NCBI GenBank assembly: GCA_002284615.2
Contig: MU069436.1
Coordinates: forward strand, 586,353 to 612,833
DNA: 26,481 bases
Direction of reading: 5' to 3'
Source of the DNA: Dunaliella salina
Taxonomy: Eukaryota; Chlorophyta; Chlorophyceae; Chlamydomonadales; Dunaliellaceae
The notes under the pieces were generated by a model that was not told where the DNA came from, made no database searches, and saw nothing but the letters and a program-made list of their open reading frames with translations. The translations under genes and the position numbers were made by a program. Shown here piece after piece: positions 17,890-26,481 of the stretch (its first letter is position 1; each line of letters opens with the position of its first letter).

Positions 17890-18600
17890 TCTAAGCAAAT
17901 TAAAGGCAGCGTGCATTAAGGGAAGAACCCCTCACAAAAGTTAGAGGCCTCACCAGGGGGCCCTCTACCTAAACTAGACAAGACTAGCCTAGGAGAGAGC
18001 AAGAGACAAAACTAATGGGGATCCGGAGGATTGCTTGCCATGCCCCTGAGCGCTCGGACTCTCCTTCTTCCATCCTCAGCCGCCTCCATGCGCCCAGCAA
18101 TCCCCCTCCCAGATGCCCCCTGAAAGCCAAGTGCATCTCTAGTGTTGATGATGGTGGATAATCTTTGGATGGCATGGTCCCTAAGCTAAGATGCTAGCGA
18201 TTTAGCTTTTTGTTTGGTCAGGCCCAGATTCATAAGAGGTGTCATTGTATAATCATTGTAAATCGTGCCACCCACACCAATTAAAATGATGTGCGAAGTC
18301 ACTTTGTTATTCCTATTTGGGTTTTTTAAGCTGCATGTTTTAAGTTTATGATGTGGGAATGTTGAGCCTGCGCACGTTCTAAAGTGATAAAGGGATTTGT
18401 GTCAGAGCAGAATTTAAGTTCAAGGAGGTGGATGTCCCTATCTTGTGGGAGGATCTCGGAAAGATCAAGGTGGGCTTGCCTGGGATAGGGCGCACAAAGA
18501 GAGCATCAGGGCGGCTTTGGTGACACGCAGGTGAGGTAGTGTCATTTGGGAAAACCCAGTCTGGAATAGCTTGAGAGATGTTTTCAGGGACTTGTATGCC

Positions 18601-19065
18601 TTAATTATGAAGTCTGTCATGATTGCAGCCATCCATGCTAATGAGGGATGAGCCATATCGGCCGTTACTGAGGGCTTCTGCACAGAGACTAAGGGCCGCA
18701 TTGTGTCTGTTGGTGTGCATCCCACTCATTGATGAGTCGGTGCACCTAAGCAGAGCGTGATAAATGTCGTCCGTATTTGCACAGAGTGGGCATCGATCAA
18801 AACTGGAAAAGTTGAAGTTGGAGGCATGACTCTGTGTGTACAGTGCATCTGTTTGATACTTCATAAGATTTATTTGTTGTTTAAGGGTAATCTTTGGATT
18901 TTTCCAGAAGGAGTTGCTTATCTCCTTGTTTGCAAGTTGAGATATTGGGTTGTGAGCTTCAGTGTTTGCATTTGTGATGGATGGTTTGGCATCGCTAAGC
19001 TTCTGCCATCTCTTGTAGTGGTAGCTAGAGGTGTTTGCAGAGCCAAGTTTGTGTTTCTTGTGCAT
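18601..19065 (-). pseudogene. CCHC region of copy H
   Basis: This 154-codon minus-strand frame corresponds to the stretch between RNase H and the endonuclease. It contains HKKHKLGSANT, QLANKEISNSFWKNP and the knuckle CPLCANTDDIYHALLRC with all four ligands in C-x2-C-x7-H-x4-C spacing. ALSLCAEALSNGRYGSSLI and MDGCNHDRL follow, a motif shared with copies A, C and F. It stops before the nuclease, which continues in another frame. Such knuckles next to a restriction-like nuclease bind nucleic acid in R2-type elements. Confidence 0.8.
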
Positions 19066-19229
19066 GTGTGTTTAAGTTTATCGCTCAGGTTAGTGAGATA
19101 GTATATATTGGGAAAGTGTGGGAGTGGTGCATGCCATCATTTTGTGTAAAAGAGGTCTTCAATGGAAGTCAATAAAAATTGTGGAAATGGTCCCTGGCAT
19201 CTGAAGTGCAATGTCAATGGTGTGAGAGA

Positions 19230-19400
19230 GGGCTGCGGTGCGAGCGCAAGCGTCAGCCCACTAATTTCTTATGATGCCAGAGTGGGCTTTGACTTTATAA
19301 AAATGGATAGTGTGAAGGGAGTGTTCTAATACGGTTGATATTGCATGGATGAGCTCTGCATGTAGGTGATACCTCATGCGCATGGGATGAAGGGTTTGAT
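19230..19400 (-). pseudogene. Half RNase H of copy H
   Basis: MRMRYHLHAELIHAIS leads to HFYKVKAHSGIIRN, then a stop, then WADACARTAAL. The stop replaces the residue before the last RNase H aspartate region. The first two acidic motifs (TDGS and AEL) are absent, because sequence jumps from the PCIF1-like tail to the helix after the third motif. Confidence 0.75.
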
Positions 19401-19949
19401 TAGAACTGTCCTTGCCTGAGGGCACTTGTGTGAGCAGTTATGAACGTCAGGTGGTAGTGATTGGAATTTCTGCTTCCAAGTGTTTGATGCAAGGTGTTGA
19501 TGGGCACACAGTGGCACGGCAGGATTTGAAGGATCTAAGGGTAGCCAACAAGCTTCTGGAGTATCTTGCTTTATATCTTGTTGGAGGAGCTGGAACCAGT
19601 CCTTGTTTGTGCTATCTAGCATTACTCTGGCGTTAAGGTTCCACACAAGAATGAGTTGCATAGGATAGGAAGGTGGTGTAGGATTGGGTATGGTATGAAA
19701 CCAGTAATGTGGTGCCTGGCATTGGATTTTTCTTGCAGGGAGTTTGGCAAGCATTTTTGCAACATCTGGGTATTGTTTGAGCCAGCTCATATACGCGTTG
19801 CAGCCGAAGCCTTTCCATTGGGGCAGGATCATGAAGGTGGCGACTGGATCTATGCTTTGGAGGGAGGAATACACTGCGTGCCGCAGGAGTTTAAAGATTA
19901 TTTCGTCATCATGTGGGGGATGGCAGAAGGAGAAGCCAGTGTAGCGCAC
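19374..19949 (-). pseudogene. PCIF1-like domain of copy H
   Basis: A 191-codon frame with the cleanest PCIF1-like sequence in the window. It holds YTGFSFCHPPHDDEIIFKLL, then a helix with HAVYSSL, ATFMILPQWKGF, MSWLKQYPDVAKML and ILVWNLNARV. In PCIF1 the corresponding stretch holds the NPPF active site followed by an acidic pair, a helix and an F-x-x-x-P-x-W strand. Here the asparagine position is histidine (HPPH). The frame is joined upstream, via a frame change near 19950, to the FSKTTKTKS region. The fold assignment is inference. Conservation across three decayed copies shows it is a real part of the element. Confidence 0.65.
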
Positions 19950-20027
19950 AGAGAGGACGTCTGTGTGCGCCCCAAAGACTTGGTCTTGGTAGTTTTACTG
20001 AAATAGATGTCGTAGGTATTTCCAAAA

Positions 20028-20470
20028 TCAAGAGGGCTGGGATACCTCTTCTGAGCCCTGCACCACTTCTGCAGGGCCGATCGCATGTGCCACGTGGGGA
20101 GGAGTGATACACATGTTTGAATTGAAGACCTTTTTGCTCTGATCAAAAAGATTTTTTTGTTGAGCCTTTTGGCGAGAGAGCAAACCCATAATTTCAGTTG
20201 CTGAGTCCTGGACAGTGGGCTGAATGGTGGCATAGATGCCTGCCTTTTTGGCTGCTTTATAGGCTTCAAGCAGGGTCACGAGCCTGTCTATAGTGAGCAT
20301 GCCAGCGCACTTGCCATTGGCATTGTAAATACAGGTGCATTCAGAGGTGGTTGCCTCTGGCATTTGTGCTGGCATGGCGTTTGATTGTAGAGGGTGCCCG
20401 TGCGGTACAGCAGGATGACATGTTCCATAGGTGTGGATATGTATGAGGGAGTAAACCCACGGAAGACTTA
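20028..20470 (-). pseudogene. N-terminal conserved block of copy H
   Basis: The frame reads CTCIYNANGKCAGMLTIDRL, then EAYKAAKKAGIYATIQP, TEIMGLLSRQKAQQKNL and FNSNMCITPPHVAHAI. Copy B has the same block at about residues 545-640 (CIYKTQGKCVGMISPNR, KLAGMHDKL, TELQELLSRKFML, HIHTALQKW). Two cysteines are conserved in C-x5-6-GKC. It is helical and of unknown function, and it always precedes the PCIF1-like domain. It crosses into LINE Y at about 20470. Confidence 0.75.
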
Positions 20471-20473
20471 CAG

Positions 20474-21092
20474 TAAATTGGCAACCTATCAAACTTTGTT
20501 TGCAGTGCCTTTTGAACACAATGTGCGTGCCCCAGCCCGCTTACCAAGACACATGCATTAGGATCTGTCTCAACATGTCGTGAGGAATGTTAACCGTTTC
20601 AGACTTAGGGTGCACAGACTGAAGGTGGAGACAGTGGCTTGGGATTCTCGAAACTCTCTGTTGTGTGATTGCTGCTCTTGTGATGAGATTCAAGATGAAG
20701 TCCATGCCCCTTTGACGTGCAGAAACGCAGCTGTTTGTGATTTGAGGAGAAAGTATGCTTACCTGTTCAACTGCTTCTCAGGTGTTTTTTCAATGGAACA
20801 ACCTTATTTACAGCAAGTTAGTGTCCAGGCTGTGCATGATTTCTTCTTGCAACACAACAACAAGCTTTTTTTTTTATTTCTGAGCTTAATGATATCATTT
20901 GATTTTTTGAGCAATGCTTTCATTTTTACTTCAATTTGTCTGGTTACATACCTCCAAGTCTCCGCTCAGCTGCCCTTGTAGGCGGATAAAGCAATGTAAT
21001 CTTACCTTACCTTATGGATATTATGTTGGCTGGCGAGGACCAGTCACAGGCCGATCAGTCAAATAATCTGGCTGAAGGTCCCCCCCACTTAA
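20474..21092 (+). pseudogene. LINE Y, ORF2 C-terminal fragment, interrupted
   Basis: It starts KLATYQTLFAVPFEHNVRA and continues, after an in-frame stop, with VRNVNRFRLRVHRLKVET and the knuckle CCSCDEIQDEVHAPLTC (C-x2-C-x7-H-x4-C), then LRRKYAYLFNCFSG. The host frame breaks at SLMI, where a 116-bp X-family 3' end is inserted, and resumes after it as DIMLAGEDQSQADQSNNLAEG. The same ending (LAGEGQSQADQPNNLAEG) occurs at 24782-24892. This is an L1-like ORF2 C-terminus and a dead copy. Confidence 0.8.
20896..21011 (+). mobile_element. 116-bp X-family LINE 3' end inserted in LINE Y
   Basis: The segment from ATTTGATTTTTTGAGCAATG to the CTTACCTTACC tail matches the last 110 bp of LINE X, including the VSAQLPL stop region. 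Imperfect 10-bp direct repeats flank it: TTAATGATAT (20886-20895) and TTATGGATAT (21012-21021). The uninterrupted form of the site is seen at about 24805-24825 (GAGCTTTTGGACATTATG). Confidence 0.85.
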
Positions 21093-21689
21093 ATCTGTAA
21101 ATCTGTAAATCATGGGTGTGGATATATATTGACACATTCCTGAAAGCATTGCTAATTTTGTTACCTACATGCGGTAAGCTTTGACAGTAAGAGCAGTAAC
21201 TTATTGAACCTATTTTGGCATTCAATGCTAAGTTAGCATCTCCAAGCTTGTGTACGAGCAGGTATCACAGGTGGGCATATCATCATAGCGAAATTGTTAT
21301 TTGATTCTTGTGTTTATCCTCTGCTCGCTGGGCCCCAACAAACTGGGCAGCACGGGTCTTCTTTAATTCAATCTAATAATCAATCTCTCTATGTATTTGT
21401 AGATGCTTTGATTAAACCACTTTCAGCCCATCATTTTGCAAGATGGGCAAGGCTTACTTTTTCGATGGTTTGTTTGTTTACACATGTCCATCATTGGGAG
21501 ATAGCGATCCTAGGACTGGGGCAATGGCCAAAAAATATCACACAGGCTCAGGAGAATTAGGTTTCATCTTGCTTGAAAGAAATCAAAATCAGCAAGGCCA
21601 GGTTTGGCATAAGGAACCAACGCTGAGTTCAGAAGAAGAGCTTGTACTTGAGGAAACATCTGCTAGGATTTAGGTTGGCCCATACGAAT
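21093..21689. other. No gene recognised
   Basis: Two overlapping plus-strand frames of 76-88 codons (21294-21673) have no motif and no repeat partner in the window. The sequence has AT-rich stretches and CTGTAAATCTGTAAAT near 21098. Confidence 0.5.
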
Positions 21690-22248
21690 GTTCCAAGGCA
21701 AAGGCCCACATGGGGCAGCTGTAAAGCAGGGAAACAACAACCAAAAGTAGAGGGAGACTGAGGCACCAGCGAGGCACTAGGGGGTAGCCACCCACCCGCA
21801 GAACTCGCACTACCACCCCCCCCCCCCCCCCTGCCCCCCCCGACTAGCTGGAGCTCAACTCCCTCGAGAGGCCTCCTGCCTCCAGGCAAGGGCCAAAGGA
21901 TGGAACCAGGGTGACCTCCCTCACAGCACTGGCAACAACAGCAAAAGCAATACTGGGGGACCCGCCCCCTTGAAGGGAGAGCGCTCAACATGAGACCGGA
22001 GACGGCTTAAACCTAACTCCGGGAGGCCACCAAAACTAAGAGGGGAGGACGCGCACAAGCCCACGGGGGAGGACTACCACAGGCCTGAAGGACTGCCCAG
22101 TCTACAAGGCACATCGGCTAGAGGGAATAGCACAAGGGCTGCACAGGGCGGCACAAGTCTGAGCAAGACACCACCTGAGCACACCGGAGACACCGCAAGG
22201 CGCCTCCCTCCCTCCTTCCGGAGGGGGATAGTACTCAAGACCTGCAGG
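21690..22248. other. GC-rich low-complexity DNA with poly-C run
   Basis: A purine-rich, GC-rich segment with a C run at about 21817-21840. Open frames on both strands look translation-neutral (G/P/S/R-rich) and carry no motif. Confidence 0.55.
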
Positions 22249-22737
22249 CTAGCCACTGGACCCTCCCCCATGCATCTTTATAGGACCCTCATGGGCCATC
22301 CAGGAAACCAGTGCCAGCGTGGACTCCTCCTGGCCCTCAAGGGGGGAGCCCAACAAAAGCATGCAGATGCTGTGGTATGCCTTCTCCTTTCCTCTCTGGG
22401 GAGGAGGCCGGCTCGATGGGGAAACGGAGCGCCAGGGTTGCCCCTGACGTCCAGAAAGGGGAGAAGCGGAGCACCATGGTTGCCCCTGACTTATGGAGGG
22501 GAAAGAAGCAGTGCGCCGGGGTTGCCCCCGACGTGGGGAAGAAGGGGGGTGAGCGGTGCGCCAGGGTTGCCCCTGGCCAGGGCAAGGAATGCTTGGACTC
22601 TTCCTGACGCTGGAGCTTGAAAATGGAATCCAGGTCCATAGCTGCCTTGTCTTCGGTTCTCCACTGGGAAGCCGACTGGGCCGGCCGGGCCGGGTGAGCC
22701 AGGGTCCTTGCCGTTGGCTTGACAATGACGCCCTCAA
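22249..22737 (-). other. Repeat-encoded open frame of doubtful coding status
   Basis: The 162-codon minus frame contains GQPWRTAHPPSSPRR, GQPRRTASFPSISQ, GQPWCSASPLSGRQ and GQPWRSVSPSSRPP, four units of 14-15 residues. Because the DNA unit is 42-45 bp, a multiple of three, the plus strand is open too (RSARVAPD, RSTMVAPD, QCAGVAPD, RCARVAPG). That symmetry means the open frame can be a by-product of the minisatellite. No domain is recognised. It is kept as a low-confidence candidate. Confidence 0.25.
22428..22580. repeat. 42-bp minisatellite, four units
   Basis: GGTTGCCCC recurs with its G-T core at 22437, 22479, 22521 and 22566, spaced 42, 42 and 45 bp. Units read GCGGAGC-CCA-GGTTGCCCCTGACGT-like and differ by substitutions. 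Confidence 0.85.
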
Positions 22738-23663
22738 ACCATTGTTATTCCATTTTAAGCCTATGCTGATAACATGCCATCTTATTTTGCATTGGCTTTA
22801 CCGCTTTTCTTAAGAGAGAACCTTTTGGGCTCCGTAAATCTTGCCAGACAGCACCATGTTTTTTGGGGATGATATGGTCAAAGCAGAAGATGGTGTTGCT
22901 AGCTTTCTGCGCTGAACTCAGCAGCCTTGCACTGCTTGCAGTTCCAAAGCCACGGGGCAGCGTCAGAGCCTGGTGTCTCTGGAGGTAAGGAGCAAGGGGT
23001 CACGGTGGGTTGCAACAATTAATAATGTAGTAATGTAGTAATAATCAGTAACGTAATTTGTAACAATGAGTAATGTAGCGACAATTAGTATCATACCGTA
23101 GTAACATTGTAACAATCAATTGCAACAATTGTGCATGGTATTCAATGTATGTTCTTGGCTCCCTCTGGGCCTCGTGCCCCCAGTCTGTGGGGTCTGAGTG
23201 GGTTCCAGGGACAGGGCCAGTGTGACGGGTGTAAAGAGGGATTGGATGGGGTCATTGCCATGCGCCTTTTTTTGTAGTCTTGTGGTCCTTCCACATCGGA
23301 ATTGTTTCTTTTGCAAGTGTGTCTGCCTTGGCACGTGTATACCTAAGTATGTGGTTCACTATTTGGGGACAGGCTGTCCTGGCTGCAGAAAATTTTCTAA
23401 CTCCATACCCTGAGCATCAAAGAGAGGGGTGCTGTGAGCCCTGGAGGCAGGTTGTGTGTGAGCACTGAGGGCATGGGCCCCGTTCGGGGGTGGGTTGCAG
23501 ATAGGCAACATGTCCCGTGTAGAGCTTTGACCAGTTCCAGCCTGTTGGTGTATGTTCCGTTTTTATCATTTCTACATATGTTGTATTATGTATGCAGGGA
23601 ATGATTTAAGAGTGCGAAAATGGAATGGAATGGGGTATTGGAGGGGGAGTGTGACTGGACTAT
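22738..23663. other. No gene recognised; AT-rich degenerate repeat inside
   Basis: 23018-23130 is a degenerate run of AACAATTAGTAATGTAGTA-type words bounded by TTGCAACAATT at both ends (about 23010 and 23121). The remainder shows no motif. Confidence 0.5.
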
Positions 23664-24059
23664 TTGCATTGGGCCAAGGGCAATCCACTGAGCGGCAATA
23701 GTACCAGCAACCCCAGCCTCGCCATTCTAAACACATCCGAGAAGGCTCTGGACAAATGGTATGACCACTGGGGCGACTACATGAAGGAGAACGGCATGGC
23801 CAGCGTCAGAGCCATGCTGCAGCGCTCTCCCTGTGAGTTCCCGGGCGGCGCGAACAAGTACGCCTGGGTCCTCCTTTCCTGGCTGGAGTTTGAGGCGCCG
23901 GGCCGCCCGCTGGACCGCTTGCTCCCGGACGCTTTGCTCTCTCTCCGCCAGCGCGCACGCGCCAGCAGCAATGCCAAGAAGAAGCAAGGACGAGTGGGTG
24001 GCGGAGAGGGAGAGGGGGCAATCCCAAAGAATGAGCTGCCAGACAGCCTGAAGAAGTAG
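23664..24059 (+). CDS. Unrecognised open frame, possible host exon
   Basis: A 131-codon frame that opens at TTG, not ATG; the first ATG lies at about codon 40 (near 23781). The protein reads DKWYDHWGDYMKENGMASVR, then SPCEFPGGANKYAWVLLSW and a basic SNAKKKQGR and glycine-rich tail. It is amphipathic with several tryptophans, not low complexity until the end, and locally GC-richer than its flanks. No family is recognised and no repeat partner exists in the window. It could be an exon of a host gene whose other exons lie elsewhere, or a fragment of an element. Confidence 0.35.
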   Translation: MHWAKGNPLSGNSTSNPSLAILNTSEKALDKWYDHWGDYMKENGMASVRAMLQRSPCEFPGGANKYAWVLLSWLEFEAPGRPLDRLLPDALLSLRQRARASSNAKKKQGRVGGGEGEGAIPKNELPDSLKK

Positions 24060-24170
24060 GCTGAATGCCCCCCCCGGCCACCCCCCCCCATCGACCACAT
24101 CAGGCCTGAACAGGCACATCAGGCAAGCTGAGTCTACAAACTGCAAGCCATACTTTACGGCTCATGGATG

Positions 24171-24650
24171 GGAATCATGTTGCAATTACGCTGCTGCAAA
24201 CTGTGGCAAATCAAGGGAGCCATGTGTGTGAACTGCATGATTTTTGACAGTGGCTCATTGGTACACATCAAGTGTGCATGCATATTTTGGTACATCAACT
24301 TGCCCTGTCTGTTTTCTGCATTACAAAGAGAAGCTTTGGTAGGAGTCATGTGTGCATGCATGCTGCTGCAGACCATGGTACACCAAGAAAGCTGTGCCCA
24401 TTAACTGCATGACTTTGTTTAAGGCTCGTTGGAAGGAATCGTGTGTGCATGTACGCTACTGCAAATGTGGCACATCAAGGGAGCCTCGTGTGTGAATTGC
24501 ATGATTTTTGACAGTGGCTTTTTGGTAAACATCAAGTGTGCATGCATATTTTGGTACATCAACTTGCCCTGTCTGCTTTCTGCATTATGACAAGAGAAGC
24601 TCTTTGGTAGAAGTCATGTGTGCATGTGTGTATGCAGCTGCGAATTGTGA
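24171..24650. repeat. 264-bp tandem repeat, nearly two units
   Basis: GGAATC-TGT at 24171 recurs at 24435, and AGTGTGCATGCATATTTTGG at 24271 recurs at 24535, giving a 264-bp period. Each unit has three related blocks of roughly 80-92 bp carrying TCATGTGTGCATG, GCTGCTGCA and AACTGCATGA-TTT. The second unit decays after about 24650. No coding. Confidence 0.85.
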
Positions 24651-24781
24651 ACCATCAAACATGCCTCACATTAAGCAAGCCTTACACTGCGTGGACCTTT
24701 GGGCTTTCCTCAACCTCAGATTTTCAATATCACACAAAGGATTTCTTCTTTTTCAATTGCTCCCTCCTTTACCCCTGGTAC

Positions 24782-24892
24782 CCTAAGTTATTGCTTACAG
24801 TTTCTGAGCTTTTGGACATTATGTTGGCTGGCGAGGGCCAGTCACAGGCTGATCAGCCGAACAATCTGGCTGAAGGTCCCCATGTAAATCTG
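24782..24892 (+). pseudogene. LINE W/Y-family 3' end fragment
   Basis: Encodes KLLLTVSELLDIMLAGEGQS and QADQPNNLAEG, matching the resumed part of LINE Y (21022-21092) at about 85-90% by eye. It shows the uninterrupted version of the site where the 116-bp X-family piece inserted into Y. Confidence 0.75.
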
Positions 24893-25283
24893 TACTTATG
24901 TATGCAGGGGGTTTGTCAGGCAAGCTGTCTTGGCTCTGAATGATCACGTCAATGAGGAAAGATGTGAGATTGTGAGAGTTGAAATAATGGCAGAACTTAT
25001 GAAGGGCCAGGATGTGCCAGTTCCTAACTTTGCAGCCGAACAGGGATGTGAATTTGTTTCTGTCAATTATACGGGTGAGGTTGTCTTTCAGAAGAGAAGA
25101 AAGCCTATTAATGCCTAATTTTACAAGAGGAAAAGTGCAGTCACAGGCTAGGGCCATAAGGGCGGGCTTCATTGGCATTTTGGAGAGTGCATTTAAGACT
25201 GAAAGGATGTTGGAGAGAAGGTAGGGCGCTCCTCGAAAGGAAATGTCAAGAGCGCTTTTGATGATGCAGAGGTATTGCAGCAG
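24819..25283 (-). pseudogene. Unassigned minus-strand frame, possibly RT-thumb relic
   Basis: Open from the codon after a stop at 25286-25284 down to 24819. The part to about 24930 is protein-like: LLQYLCIIKSALDISFRGAP, LNALSKMPMKPALMALACDC, LGINRLSSLL, FGCKVRNWHILALHKFCHYF. The spacing of G-x3-L-x2-L, then KV, then ALHKF loosely parallels the shifted thumb frames of copy B at 5021-5230 (MGTSGLHEL, KTHF, KVNTKC, ALNRL). That similarity is weak and the family is unproven. The last third overlaps the LINE fragment on the opposite strand and is not real coding. Confidence 0.35.
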
Positions 25284-25286
25284 TCA

Positions 25287-26084
25287 ATTGGTCTGACAAA
25301 ACGACCTCAGTGCCAAGTTATGGTTGTACCAGTCTCCTTTTGTATCACAACCATGTCTATTCTTCTGCTTCTGGGATCATGGATTATTCCCCTTCAATGC
25401 CCACAGTGAACCAGTCCGACTCAACGGCGGATTAACTTAATTGTTTATAATAATCCAACTCTTTATAATTCAATGGTTATGCCGTTCAACTGCTGGGCAC
25501 AAAGACTATGGTGTGACCTGTGAAGCCTGAAACTAATCATCTGGAAGGGGAAGGTGGCAGATGAAAGTGAGGAGGCCTTCAAGACGCAGAGAACACAAAA
25601 AATTCACATCAACAACGAAGACAAAACTGGACTTTTCCTATGACACTTCCCAAGAAAATGGGGACAACTGCACACTTACATTGTTGCAAGTATTGTTTGA
25701 GCCACTGGGCAGCACCAAACGACAAAAAGCACAATGCCCACAGCACTCCAAAGTACTTGTATGTACAGTCATTCCTCTGCTCACTGATCACCGTCTTCCT
25801 ATGAACAACAGCTCAAGCTTATGAACGACAATACTGCGCCTTCCTTTGAACAAGATGCTTGACTGATGTTGTCAAGAGCTAACAACAATGAGTAACAAAC
25901 TGTTTAAAAACCACTCCAAAGATAGGTGCATATGTGTATTTTGATGCTCGATAAAACAATTCGTGTGTATTTAGATGGAGACATATATTTTGTCGTCAAA
26001 AAAAATTGCTTGGAAATTGAGTATCTGATGCAGCATGTTTTGGCTTTGCAACTCGGCACATTTTCAGTTTCCAACCCATCCTTA
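25287..26084. other. No gene recognised
   Basis: Contains a basic 87-codon plus frame (25561-25824) with no motif and an AT-rich stretch near 25880-26010. No repeat partner was found in the window. Confidence 0.5.
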
Positions 26085-26240
26085 TCTCAAGCCCATGAAA
26101 TCAATGTGCTCCCTTCCCATGCCACTACTGCCTCTCCCTCGTTCCAATGTGCTCACTCAAGCACTTCCAATGTGCTCACTCAAGCCCATGAAATCAATGT
26201 GCTTCCCTTCCCATGCCACTACTGCCTCTCCCTCGTTCAT
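26085..26240 (+). repeat. 93-bp direct duplication
   Basis: CAAGCCCATGAAATCAATGT begins at 26088 and again at 26181, each followed by the same 40 bp through ACTGCCTCTCCCTCGTT with one inserted T. Between them CCAATGTGCTCACTCAAGC is itself repeated. Near-identity suggests a recent event. Confidence 0.9.
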
Positions 26241-26399
26241 CCTTGTTACCTCCAGCTTTGCTGCTTCCAAAGAAATCGTCACAGAGGCTGGGTCAGCAAG
26301 CTCATGCTCCGGCTCTTTGGGAGCAGATGGCTTTTTGGCATGCATTCGCCGGATTATGCCGGCATAAATCACAAAAAGGTATGTCTGCACATAGCGGAA

Positions 26400-26401
<2 letters not shown>

Positions 26402-26481
<80 letters not shown>
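26402..26481 (+). repeat. (GT)n microsatellite to the window edge
   Basis: An uninterrupted GT run of about 80 bp reaching the end of the window, so the true length is unknown. Confidence 0.98.

Larger units (their letters stand above)
17854..20470 (-). mobile_element. RLE-element copy H, decayed, with (TTTTC)n tail
   Basis: Minus-strand order: conserved block with CTCIYNANGKCAGM (20330), PCIF1-like domain (19949-19374), a RNase H missing its first half (about 19400-19230), CCHC knuckle (19065-18601), endonuclease strand LLELKFCSDTN (near 18440), C-terminus LMNLGLTKQKAKSLAS, MASNPPDPH, 3' UTR and a TTTTC tail (17889-17854). The 5' boundary is near 20470, where LINE Y begins on the plus strand. 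Subfamily as A, C and E/F. Confidence 0.85.

Noticed and set aside
868..21011. CTTACCTTACC runs as telomere-like repeats
   Set aside because: They are only two or three units long and always sit at the 3' end of the same LINE family, next to its stop codon region.
23727..24146. Minus-strand frames opposite the 23664-24059 frame
   Set aside because: Three overlapping minus frames arise from high GC content. They are alanine/arginine/glycine-rich and lack motifs.

Overview
The window is eukaryotic nuclear repeat DNA. No host gene is convincing. It is packed with broken, nested retrotransposons, has microsatellite and satellite arrays, uses the standard stop codons, and shows no operon-like gene spacing. 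The lineage cannot be fixed from sequence alone. An alga or another protist of the green lineage is my low-confidence guess, because elements joining RNase H with a restriction-like endonuclease recall Dualen/RandI elements of green algae.

Most of 1306-20470 is copies of one large non-LTR-like element, called RLE-el here. The best copy (B, 3720-9475, +) has a decayed reverse transcriptase followed by a 4.2-kb open frame. That frame encodes, in order, a basic linker, a PHD-like zinc finger, a domain resembling the PCIF1 methyltransferase, RNase H, a CCHC knuckle and a PD-(D/E)xK endonuclease. Other copies are A (1306-3700, -), C (9483-11556, +), D (12460-13766, +), E/F (13767-17602, +), I (17603-17852, -) and H (17854-20470, -). 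Three copies end in a (TTTTC)n tail, which marks the 3' end of the element.

Younger insertions sit inside these copies and the empty sites can be read. Repeat R (TGTCA...TGACA ends, 4-bp target duplications) split copy C (10272-11204) and copy E/F (13888-15154), each exactly inside the coding frame. A 5'-truncated LINE (X, 15308-15878) with a CTTAC-type tail split the RNase H of E/F and is flanked by a 13-bp target duplication. A 116-bp relative of X split another LINE (Y, 20474-21092).

The left end (1-580) is a 132-bp higher-order satellite. The right part (21093-26481) holds GC-rich low-complexity DNA, a 42-bp minisatellite, a 264-bp tandem repeat, LINE remnants, two unexplained open frames, a 93-bp duplication and a terminal (GT)n run. 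The window reads as a layered insertion record, with copy B as the best-preserved version of an unusual multidomain retroelement.
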